A stretch of DNA of 45,658 nt, from NCBI GenBank assembly GCA_002420145.1, contig DIHL01000074.1:1-45658 (forward strand), given 5' to 3'. The stretch is from Bacteroidetes bacterium UBA5697. GTDB taxonomy: Bacteria > Bacteroidota > Bacteroidia > B-17B0 > Aurantibacillaceae. Under the pieces are notes generated by a model, which was given only the letters and a program-made list of their open reading frames with translations, was not told the origin of the DNA and ran no database searches. The stretch's first letter is position 1, and each line of letters begins with the position of its first letter. Below are positions 23,473-31,357 of the stretch, in pieces. A program made the position numbers and the translations under genes.

Positions 23473-23510
23473 AAAAAAAAGACATCACTAATTTAGGATG
23501 TCTTTTTTAT
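23473..23510 (-). terminator. Intrinsic terminator of paralogue B
   Basis: The stem AAAAAAGACATC/GATGTCTTTTTT (23475-23486, 23497-23508) has a 10-base loop, and the A-run on the left gives a T-tail on the reverse strand. It lies 16 bases past the stop of the gene at 23526-25868. Confidence 0.85.
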
Positions 23511-23525
23511 AATATATAGTACAAG

Positions 23526-25868
23526 TTATTTACTCAATACCACTCTCTTAATTATACTTTGTTTATCTGATGTGATTTTCACAAAATAAACCCCATTGTT
23601 TAATTTACTTAAATCAACGTTTTTGTAATTATTAGTAATAGTTTCCTCTAATACAACTTGTCCGATAGCATTTAATACTTGTATTTGACTAGCTTCTTTC
23701 AATACAGAAGAGTTAACTATATATAAAGCGCCAGTACTAGGATTTGGATACACATTCCATCCATTATTAGTTGATGATTGAGAAGCTATTCCTGAAACTG
23801 TTTCAATGGTATTAATAGCTGTGTTAGTCACCACAGGTTCGTTAAAATCAAAATAAATGTAAGCCGTATTTTTGATTTGAGTGCCTGGAGCATTGTTGTT
23901 ATTACGTTTAATACGATACTGAATATAACCATGACTTCCAGGTTCATTACTATTACTATCTGGTAACATAATATTATTGAATTTCCATTTTAAAATATTA
24001 CCAGGTAAAATTTCAATATTGTAATTATGACTTGAGCCTAACATTTCAAAGGTGTTTACATCCACGTTAGGCGATAAAGTATCTTTCACAACAATATTTA
24101 CGGCAGGTCCATTTCCTGTATTTTGAAAACGAATTAAATAAGTAAGATCTGTTACAGTGGCAGCAATGTCTCCGTTTGCACCAACACCAACTGGACTCAC
24201 TGTTTTATCATTTGGGTCGAAAGAACCTGTAACAGTTCGAGAATAGCAATATGTGTTATTAGTGTAATTTAAATCTGTAACTGTTGGTTGCGCCCATATA
24301 CAAGATGTAAAAGTGCTTCCAAGAGGTGTACTTAATGGAGTTGTAAATTGAATTTGAAAATATGAAAAATTTAAACTTATAATATTATTAAAGTTCCACA
24401 TTACAGTATCGCCAGATAGGGTGTATGTAGTTGGTGATGTGGAAATTATATTTGGAATAAAAGATGAAGGTAAGGTTACTTTATAAATACCGTTAGCACT
24501 AAAATTATTATAGTTTTGCAAATAGTAATATACTGAACAGACAAATCCAGGAACAATACCATTGCAACTTGCATGAACATATAAATCAGGTTGTGTAAAA
24601 GTCGTATATTCTTTTGAGAAATTATTATTTACTGAATTTGGAACGCTGGAATTTACAATTGTGTTTAATGTTGTAGTACATGTACTTTGTGTATTAATAT
24701 TTGATAAACTTGTAATACTATAAGTCCCGTATGGTAAATTATTAATATAATAGTTTCCGTTTGCATTTGTATATCCTTGTCTATTACCAGGATTCACAAT
24801 TACAATAACATTATTTAAATCAGTATCCCCACTATTTTTTACACAATCACTATTATTGTCAATATATACGTTGCCTGAAATACTTCCGCAATTTGTTCCA
24901 ATTGAAGAAATAGAACTCGTATATGTGATGCAGTTCATACTACCATCAAAAATGGTAACATTATAATAATTGGATGGTACATTTGTAATATCCTGAGTAG
25001 TAGCACCTGTATTCCATTGATAAGTAAAAGGACCAGGATTTAATCCTGAAGTTGTTAGATCTATTGCTCCATCACCTGTTAGAAAACATGTTTCAGGATA
25101 TGATGTTAGGCTTGCTGAGAAGTTAGGAATTGTTCCTGTAGATGTAATTGTTGTTGTTGCAGATTGATAGCAACCATTAATATCTGTTACGTTTACGGTA
25201 TATACCCCAGCACAAAGGCTATAAATACTTGTAGTAGTCATATTTGATGGATACCATTGAAAATTGTATGGAGCGGTACCTCCATTTACAGTTGTAGAAG
25301 CAGTGCCATTACATGTATTACTACAAACGCTATTGGTATGGGTTATAGAAATGCTTAAAGAGGGGGTTTGTGTTATATTGACAGTGTTAGTTCGAATACA
25401 TCCATTCATATCAATTACTGTAGCGGTATAATTTCCGGCGCAAAGGTTTGTTATTTGAGGAGTATTGGCCCCGTTGCTCCATGAATAAGTATAAGCAGGA
25501 GTTCCTCCAAAAACATTCATATTTGCTCCCCCACTACAACTTCCATTGCAAGAATTGCTCTTGCTAATATTTAAATTCAACTGTGTTGGTTGCCCGATAT
25601 TTACAATCAACGAATTTGTACCCATAGAAGCATCCATAATTGTCACGGTATATTGCCCAGCAGCAATACCAGTTATAATATTTGAATTTGTATTAGTTGG
25701 TGTCCAGGTGTAAGTATAACCACCAGCACCACCTGATGCAGATACAGTTGCGCTACCATTGCTGCCGCCGAAACAACTCACATTAGTTACGGTTGAAGTA
25801 ATTGTGATTTGAGAAAAAGCAATAACAGATATTGCTGCCAATAAAAAAGTAAATAAATATTTTTTCAT
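23526..25868 (-). CDS. T9SS-secreted surface protein with SprB-like repeats (paralogue B)
   Basis: A 780-residue protein. Its signal peptide is MKKYLFTFLLAAISVIAFSQ. Four SprB-like repeats lie at about residues 24-280, for example VSCFGGSNGSATVSASGG and CNGTASTTVNGGTAPYNFQW. A SdrD/carboxypeptidase-regulatory-like domain (ISGNVYIDNNSDCVKNSGD) and DUF11-like beta domains follow, then a T9SS type A sorting domain. It has one repeat more than paralogue A. From DPNDKT to the end the two proteins are roughly 90% identical, with long identical DNA tracts, while the upstream halves are clearly diverged. It is probably a cell-surface adhesin or filament protein, carried out by T9SS genes that are not in the window. 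Confidence 0.86.
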   Translation of the reverse strand: MKKYLFTFLLAAISVIAFSQITITSTVTNVSCFGGSNGSATVSASGGAGGYTYTWTPTNTNSNIITGIAAGQYTVTIMDASMGTNSLIVNIGQPTQLNLNISKSNSCNGSCSGGANMNVFGGTPAYTYSWSNGANTPQITNLCAGNYTATVIDMNGCIRTNTVNITQTPSLSISITHTNSVCSNTCNGTASTTVNGGTAPYNFQWYPSNMTTTSIYSLCAGVYTVNVTDINGCYQSATTTITSTGTIPNFSASLTSYPETCFLTGDGAIDLTTSGLNPGPFTYQWNTGATTQDITNVPSNYYNVTIFDGSMNCITYTSSISSIGTNCGSISGNVYIDNNSDCVKNSGDTDLNNVIVIVNPGNRQGYTNANGNYYINNLPYGTYSITSLSNINTQSTCTTTLNTIVNSSVPNSVNNNFSKEYTTFTQPDLYVHASCNGIVPGFVCSVYYYLQNYNNFSANGIYKVTLPSSFIPNIISTSPTTYTLSGDTVMWNFNNIISLNFSYFQIQFTTPLSTPLGSTFTSCIWAQPTVTDLNYTNNTYCYSRTVTGSFDPNDKTVSPVGVGANGDIAATVTDLTYLIRFQNTGNGPAVNIVVKDTLSPNVDVNTFEMLGSSHNYNIEILPGNILKWKFNNIMLPDSNSNEPGSHGYIQYRIKRNNNNAPGTQIKNTAYIYFDFNEPVVTNTAINTIETVSGIASQSSTNNGWNVYPNPSTGALYIVNSSVLKEASQIQVLNAIGQVVLEETITNNYKNVDLSKLNNGVYFVKITSDKQSIIKRVVLSK

Positions 25869-25957
25869 AAAGGAGATTTTATACTTCTAATGTAAAGAAA
25901 TTACTTTAAGTAAATAGTATTATTTAGTAAAGAGCTGTTTTGGATGAGTTAAGAAGA

Positions 25958-28795
25958 TTATTGTTCCTTTTTCTTTCTCTCATTTCCTGTATTATTAATG
26001 TCAGAAGATTCTTTCTTCGCAAAATACTTTTTGAAATTATAAGTAAAAGTCAACATGTAATAACGATTCAAAACGTTTGTTTGAGAATCTTGTATATAGC
26101 TATCTGTATTGGTTCTTGATACAGAATTATTTTGATTTAAAATATCATATACTGTCAATCGTAATTCTGCTTGTTTGTCTTTTAAGAATTTGTAGCCTAT
26201 AGCTGCATTCCATAAAGAAATAGATTGATTGAAAGCATTTGTTAAACCTGAATAATACGTGTTGCTATATTCGCTCTGTAGCACTAAGCCTTTCCAAGGA
26301 TTGGCCGTTAATTTTAATTTGGATTGCTGTGTTAAGTATGTTGTATTAGAAGACGTTTGTAGGGTGTTATTAATTTGACTATAAGAAGAATTAGATGATA
26401 AAGTAAAATCAAAATTCTCGCTAATATTACTACTAAATACTAAGCCTAAAGCACCCGTGGCAGTTTTTGCAAAGTTTGTTTTTGTATTTATTAAACCAGG
26501 AATATTGGTATAATTCCCAGAAACGTTTACGCTTAAATTAGTTTTAATTTTTTTAATAGGAAAGGTATAATTGATAAATGAACGTACGCTATAGTAACCA
26601 TCCAAGTTAATAGGACGTGTAATTTGAGAACCTTTTTTTAAAGTGATTGAGTTGTAAACAACCGTATCTTGGTTAGCTATTAAGGTACTGTTTCCAATAT
26701 AATTGAGAGAGTAATTTCCGCCTAATAATGCAAAAAATGAAGTTGCTTTTGCAGTATTCACTCCCGAATAACGCATGTTTAAATTGTTTTGAAAATCTTG
26801 TTTTAATTCAGGATTACCTGTACTTAATTGTAATGAATTGGTATTATTAATCACATCTTGTAATTGATCAATGCTTGGTGCATTGTTACTTGTTCTGTAA
26901 AACAATCTCAAATTCTTTTTAGGAGAAAATTTATATTGTATTTGTGCCGATGGTAACACGGATTCAAATGTTTTACTTAGTTGATAGCTGCTTGGAATTT
27001 CTTGCTGCTTGGATAATATCGCCCATTGATAGGCCGCATTGATTGAAAAATTAAATTTCTTTTTTTCAAATCGATATCCTAAACTTCCCGATTGTGATTG
27101 ATATTGACTTTTAAATACATTGGTTAAAGAACTATCTAAATCAGAATAATTATATTCTACATAATTTTTATCATAGGTTCTTTTCGAAGAGTAATTGTCA
27201 TTATAGTTGACATTATAATTTGCTAATAAAAAACTAGTACTGCTTAATGGCTCAGTATATGATATATTTCCATTAATTGTTTTCCCGTTTTTCGAGATAC
27301 GTGCTTTTTGATCAAGCGAATCGCCCACGATGACAGTATCTCTGTAATAGTCATTAAATGAATACAGCCTGTTTTCTCCTGTATTTTCAGTTATCGTTGG
27401 AGTGACGTTGATAGAAAAAGTTCTTCCTTTTTTAGCAAAAGAATGTCTGTATAAAATAGGCGCAGAAATAGAATAACCAAATAATCTTGCGGAAGTATTG
27501 TTTTGAGAATTACTTAAAGTGAAAGCTTCTTTAACGTTGCTTCCTAATAATGATTTAGAGCCATCATTATTTTGAAATGATAACTTCGGTTGAAATACAA
27601 TGGAATTCATTGAATCCAATTTAGTTTCAATTTTAAAATTAATGCGGTTATTGTAATTATCGCTTTTAGTGGTATTTTTTTCGTTATACACTAAGCCATT
27701 ATTTGAGCCAATAATGTATTGTTGGAGTAGGGATGATTTAGAATCGTTTTGAGTCCAATTGAAAAAGTAGCTAGCAGTTACTTCCGTTTTTTTACCCCAT
27801 TTGTCGGCGTAGTTTAATCCAAATAAAGAGGTTGTATTAATTCCATTTTGAGCACCTACTGAAAATATATCGGCGTTGTTTTGTGGAGGACCACCTTGTC
27901 CGCCACCTCTCATGCCTCGTCCGCCGCCGCCAGAACTCATCACTCCCACTAAATCTTCAGAAGAAAAATTTTGTTCATTAATATTGTTCGACTGCGCTAA
28001 AACTGTAATACGTCTATTGCCTTTGAAAATATTAACTGTTGCGCCACCTTTGTATTTGTCTTCATAGCCATAACCTCCATATACTTTTCCAAACACACCA
28101 TTTTTAAATTGAGCTTTAGTAGTAATGTTTATGGTTTTGCTTGTATTTCCATCATCAAATCCTGTGAATTGTGATTGATCACTTTTTTTATCAAACACTT
28201 GTACTTTATCTATCACCTCGGCTGGAATATTTTTTAAAACGGCATTAGCATCATCTCCAAAAAAAGGTTTACCATCTACTAATACTTTTTTCACCTCTTC
28301 ACCTTGTGCTTGAACTTTACCATCAACTACAGTAATGCCTGGCATCTTCGTTACTAAATCTTCAGCAGTGGCATCTTTATTTACTTTGTAGGCTTTGGAG
28401 CTAAAACTGGTCGTGTCTCCATTTTGCGTCGCTAGAGCTTGTTGCGCCTCAACGGTTACTTCTTTTAAATTAGTTGAGTTTTGTTTTAAAGCAATGGTTG
28501 GAATAATAACATCTTGATTGGTAATTTGAATAGATTTAAAAACAGGTTTATATCCTAATGAAAGTATTTTTAGAATGTAATTATCAGAATTAATGTTTTC
28601 CAGTTTAAACTGACCTTCTATATCTGTTGTAGTTCCTTTTACAAAAGAAGAATCTGTTTTTAAAAGAATAACAGAGGAGCCTATTGAAGCTTGTTTGGTT
28701 TCATCTATTAGTTTTCCACTAAGAGAAAAAGTTTGAGCTCGTAAAAATGAAAACGAACAAAAGCATAATATAAAATATAAGTATTTTGAAAACAT
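25958..28795 (-). CDS. TonB-linked outer-membrane beta-barrel protein with carboxypeptidase-like domain
   Basis: An outer-membrane protein of 945 residues. Signal peptide about 1-20. A carboxypeptidase-D regulatory-like domain (SGKLIDETKQASIGSSVILL ... LSLGYKPVFKSIQI) lies at about 24-115. The plug domain includes TAEDLVTKMPGITVVDG and KKVLVDGKPFFGDDA. A Gly-rich stretch GGGGRGMRGGGQGG lies near 290-305, and an outer-membrane protein beta-barrel runs to the end. A classical N-terminal TonB box is not evident. The ligand is unknown. It is a single gene upstream of the two T9SS genes, with a 90-base gap. The C-terminal charged tail (KKESSDINNTGNERKKKEQ) extends past the last barrel strand. Confidence 0.88.
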   Translation of the reverse strand: MFSKYLYFILCFCSFSFLRAQTFSLSGKLIDETKQASIGSSVILLKTDSSFVKGTTTDIEGQFKLENINSDNYILKILSLGYKPVFKSIQITNQDVIIPTIALKQNSTNLKEVTVEAQQALATQNGDTTSFSSKAYKVNKDATAEDLVTKMPGITVVDGKVQAQGEEVKKVLVDGKPFFGDDANAVLKNIPAEVIDKVQVFDKKSDQSQFTGFDDGNTSKTINITTKAQFKNGVFGKVYGGYGYEDKYKGGATVNIFKGNRRITVLAQSNNINEQNFSSEDLVGVMSSGGGGRGMRGGGQGGPPQNNADIFSVGAQNGINTTSLFGLNYADKWGKKTEVTASYFFNWTQNDSKSSLLQQYIIGSNNGLVYNEKNTTKSDNYNNRINFKIETKLDSMNSIVFQPKLSFQNNDGSKSLLGSNVKEAFTLSNSQNNTSARLFGYSISAPILYRHSFAKKGRTFSINVTPTITENTGENRLYSFNDYYRDTVIVGDSLDQKARISKNGKTINGNISYTEPLSSTSFLLANYNVNYNDNYSSKRTYDKNYVEYNYSDLDSSLTNVFKSQYQSQSGSLGYRFEKKKFNFSINAAYQWAILSKQQEIPSSYQLSKTFESVLPSAQIQYKFSPKKNLRLFYRTSNNAPSIDQLQDVINNTNSLQLSTGNPELKQDFQNNLNMRYSGVNTAKATSFFALLGGNYSLNYIGNSTLIANQDTVVYNSITLKKGSQITRPINLDGYYSVRSFINYTFPIKKIKTNLSVNVSGNYTNIPGLINTKTNFAKTATGALGLVFSSNISENFDFTLSSNSSYSQINNTLQTSSNTTYLTQQSKLKLTANPWKGLVLQSEYSNTYYSGLTNAFNQSISLWNAAIGYKFLKDKQAELRLTVYDILNQNNSVSRTNTDSYIQDSQTNVLNRYYMLTFTYNFKKYFAKKESSDINNTGNERKKKEQ

Positions 28796-28875
28796 TAAGT
28801 TTTAAATATACGATTTAGCGAGAATGTAGAAATGTTTAAATACGTTAAAAACGGTGAGGCTTGATTTATTGAGGT

Positions 28876-28907
28876 AAAAAAAATGCTCACAATTTTGTGA
28901 GCATTTT
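28876..28907 (-). terminator. Intrinsic terminator of pyrG
   Basis: The perfect arms AAAATGCTCACAA/TTGTGAGCATTTT surround a 2-base centre, with a reverse-strand T-run. It lies past the pyrG stop and before the TonB-type gene. Confidence 0.85.
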
Positions 28908-28923
28908 AGATTTTATTTCTGTC

Positions 28924-28950
28924 TAGTTCTCGACTCCGCTCGAACTGACA
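28924..28950 (-). repeat. Dispersed palindromic repeat, inverted copy after pyrG
   Basis: TAGTTCTCGACTCCGCTCGA onward is the reverse complement of the unit seen at 1795-1820. It sits 3 bases past the pyrG stop codon and before the terminator, so it is part of the 3' end of the pyrG mRNA. Confidence 0.75.
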
Positions 28951-28953
28951 ATG

Positions 28954-30555
28954 TTAATTCAAAGCTGCTTTTATAAAGCTAACAAATAAAGGATGAGGAT
29001 TTTCTACCGTACTTTTGTATTCTGGGTGAAATTGAACACCAATAAAGAAAGGATGAGTTGGAATTTCTACAATCTCCGCCAATTCAGCATTTGGATTTAA
29101 ACCAGATAATACCATGCCTGCGTCTTTATACAATTTAGTGTATTCGTTATTAAACTCATAACGGTGACGGTGACGCTCGTTGATATCTGTTTTGCCGTAA
29201 ATTTTATGAGCTAATGTACCTTCAACAATTCGGCAAGGATAAGACCCTAAACGCATGGTCCCCCCCATATGAGAAATGTTTTTCTGCGCTTCTAATAAAT
29301 CAATCACAGGAGCACTTGTTGCTGGATTCATCTCACGACTATGCGCATCTTTTAATCCTAATACGTGACGAGCAAATTCAATTACGGCACATTGCATTCC
29401 TAAACAGATACCAAAAAATGGCACATTGTTTTCGCGTGCATATTTAATAGCAGAAATTTTTCCTTCAATACCACGGTTACCAAAACCTGGCGCCACTAAA
29501 ATTCCTTTTAATCCTTTTAATTTTTCGGCGACGTTTTCGTCTGTTAAGCTTTCGCTATGAATCCACTCAACGTTTACTTTACAATCATTTATAGCACCAG
29601 CATGAATAATTGCTTCTGCAATAGATTTGTAGGAGTCTTTTAATTCAACGTATTTTCCAACTAAACCAATAGTGACAGTTTTAGTAGGGTTATGGAATTT
29701 ATTTAAAAATAATTTCCATTTATCTAATTTAACTTCACTTGGTGAGTTAATATTTAATTTCTTTAAAACAATCTCATCTAATTTTTCTTTCTCCATTAAT
29801 AATGGAACTTCATAAATCGTAGAGGCATCTAAAGCTTCAATAACTGCATCAGGAGAAACATTACAGAATAAAGCAATTTTTCTTCTGATATCATTACTAA
29901 TCGCATGTTCTGAACGACATACTAATACATCTGGTTGAACTCCATATTCTAATAATAACTTAACAGAGTGCTGAGTTGGTTTTGTTTTTAATTCTCCAGA
30001 AGTAGCTAAATAAGGTAAAAGCGTTAAATGAATAACAGTACAATCATCACCTAATTCCCATTTCAACTGACGAACAGCTTCAATATATGGAAGAGATTCA
30101 ATATCACCTACAGTTCCACCAATCTCCGTAATCACAAATTGATACTGACCTGTTTTACCTAAAATTTTAATTCTGTTTTTAATTTCATCAGTAATGTGAG
30201 GAATAACTTGAACCGTTTTTCCTAAAAATTCTCCTTTACGCTCTTTATCAATGACTGCCTGATAAATGCGACCAGTAGTCACATTATTTGCTTGAGATGT
30301 TGCAACGTTTAAAAAACGCTCATAATGACCTAAATCTAAGTCAGTTTCAGCGCCATCATCCGTTACATAACACTCACCATGTTCATAAGGGTTTAATGTT
30401 CCTGGATCGATATTGATATAAGGATCTAATTTTTGAATAGTTACAGTGTATCCGCGAGCCTGTAATAATTTGGCTAGAGATGCTGCTATAATTCCTTTTC
30501 CGAGAGAAGATGTTACACCACCGGTAACAAAGATATATTTAGTGTTGATTGACAT
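28954..30555 (-). CDS. pyrG: CTP synthase
   Basis: It makes CTP from UTP, ATP and glutamine in the cytosol. The N-terminal synthetase domain starts KYIFVTGGVTSSLGKGIIAASLAKLL and carries the DPYINIDPGTLNPYEHGE region. The C-terminal class I glutamine amidotransferase has the nucleophile in GICLGMQ (Cys near 383) and the His-Glu pair in VQFHPEY (about 508-511). At 533 residues it is full length. A 7-base inverted repeat (ACAGTTT/AAACTGT, 30556-30574) lies directly before the ATG, and a TACCTTTA -7-like element just upstream. No C-rich reiterative-transcription attenuator as in Bacillus is visible. Confidence 0.97.
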   Translation of the reverse strand: MSINTKYIFVTGGVTSSLGKGIIAASLAKLLQARGYTVTIQKLDPYINIDPGTLNPYEHGECYVTDDGAETDLDLGHYERFLNVATSQANNVTTGRIYQAVIDKERKGEFLGKTVQVIPHITDEIKNRIKILGKTGQYQFVITEIGGTVGDIESLPYIEAVRQLKWELGDDCTVIHLTLLPYLATSGELKTKPTQHSVKLLLEYGVQPDVLVCRSEHAISNDIRRKIALFCNVSPDAVIEALDASTIYEVPLLMEKEKLDEIVLKKLNINSPSEVKLDKWKLFLNKFHNPTKTVTIGLVGKYVELKDSYKSIAEAIIHAGAINDCKVNVEWIHSESLTDENVAEKLKGLKGILVAPGFGNRGIEGKISAIKYARENNVPFFGICLGMQCAVIEFARHVLGLKDAHSREMNPATSAPVIDLLEAQKNISHMGGTMRLGSYPCRIVEGTLAHKIYGKTDINERHRHRYEFNNEYTKLYKDAGMVLSGLNPNAELAEIVEIPTHPFFIGVQFHPEYKSTVENPHPLFVSFIKAALN

Positions 30556-30711
30556 ACAGTTTTTTGTAAACTGTACGTAAAGGTATGCTTTTTTTTCGGA
30601 ATAGATTTGAGCTTTTTTCCACTATTTTTATAACAAGCTATTTTTGATACTTTAAAAACTGATAAATTGCTTAAAAAAGGCGATAATATTGGGTCTTAGC
30701 TAGTCATAAAA

Positions 30712-31308
30712 TTACTTTAGCTTATCCAATTCATCACCCGTAAAATGCTTTTTAGACTTATCCTTCGAAAATTTATCGGCATTATAATCATTTGACTTAT
30801 TTTTCGGAATGGATAAGCTTGTCCACTCTGATTTTTTGAGGATTTTAGCATAAAACACCATTTGCCCCACATGATAAGGGTAATGTGCGAGTTGACGGTT
30901 AATAGCTTCTAAGACTGTATGTCCTTCGTTTCGGATATAAATAATTTTAGATAAGTCTTCTGGTTTTAAACTATTAAGTGTGTTAAACAAACATTCCCAT
31001 CCCTGATTCCACTGTTTTAAAACTTCTGATTTTTTTTCTGTCACACTGAGCGGAGTCGAAGTGTTGTCGCTAAACTCCCCATCTCTGTTGCGCCATTCTT
31101 TTTCGCCATCAGTGGTCAAAAAATCGGTCCAACGAGATAGCATATTGCCATGTAAATGTTTTATGATAGTCGCTATACTATTTGTATCATCGTTTAACGA
31201 GATAAATAATTGTTCTGGTTCTAATTGCTCTAGGGCTTTTTCGCCTAAAGTTTTATAATACAAAAACTGGCGGTTAACACTTCTTAAAAAATCTTCTGAT
31301 AAGTTCAT
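30712..31308 (-). CDS. DinB-superfamily protein, DUF1572-like, with repeat-encoded loop
   Basis: A four-helix-bundle protein of 198 residues. Metal-ligand histidines fit IIKHLHGNMLSRW (His51 or His53) and the paired histidines of LAHYPYHVGQMVFYAK. DinB-like proteins are metal-dependent thiol transferases or of unknown role. Residues 81-90 (DNTSTPLSVT) are encoded by a 30-base copy of a dispersed palindromic repeat (31039-31068) read in frame, lengthening a loop after WRNRDGEFS. The frame stays open, so the protein is probably still functional. A Lys-rich C-terminal tail follows. The gene lies downstream of the E1 terminator and has no clear operon partner. Confidence 0.8.
   Translation of the reverse strand: MNLSEDFLRSVNRQFLYYKTLGEKALEQLEPEQLFISLNDDTNSIATIIKHLHGNMLSRWTDFLTTDGEKEWRNRDGEFSDNTSTPLSVTEKKSEVLKQWNQGWECLFNTLNSLKPEDLSKIIYIRNEGHTVLEAINRQLAHYPYHVGQMVFYAKILKKSEWTSLSIPKNKSNDYNADKFSKDKSKKHFTGDELDKLK
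31039..31068 (+). repeat. Dispersed palindromic repeat inside a coding sequence
   Basis: TGTCACACTGAGCGGAGTCG followed by AAGTGTTGTC is the CACACTGAGCGGAG variant of the family found elsewhere between genes in this window. Its length (30 bases) is a multiple of three and it encodes exactly residues 81-90 of the DinB-like protein on the opposite strand. Confidence 0.75.
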
Positions 31309-31315
31309 GTGATAA

Positions 31316-31346
31316 TAAAAACGCCTGATATTTTTGATATCAGGCG
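31316..31346 (-). terminator. Intrinsic terminator of the E1 fusion gene
   Basis: The perfect 10-base arms CGCCTGATAT/ATATCAGGCG (31322-31331, 31337-31346) with a 5-base loop are followed on the reverse strand by TTTTTA. It lies 11 bases past the stop of the E1 gene. Confidence 0.92.
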
Positions 31347-31357
31347 CTAAGTTTAAA

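Noticed and set aside
21216..25868. Repeats in the T9SS genes as a CRISPR-like array
   Set aside because: The repeats are long, coding, degenerate and lack regular spacers; they are protein repeats and a gene duplication.
27876..28067. Pro-rich 63-codon frame (PPCPPPLMPRPPPP)
   Set aside because: It is the antisense of the Gly-rich stretch in the TonB-type barrel gene.
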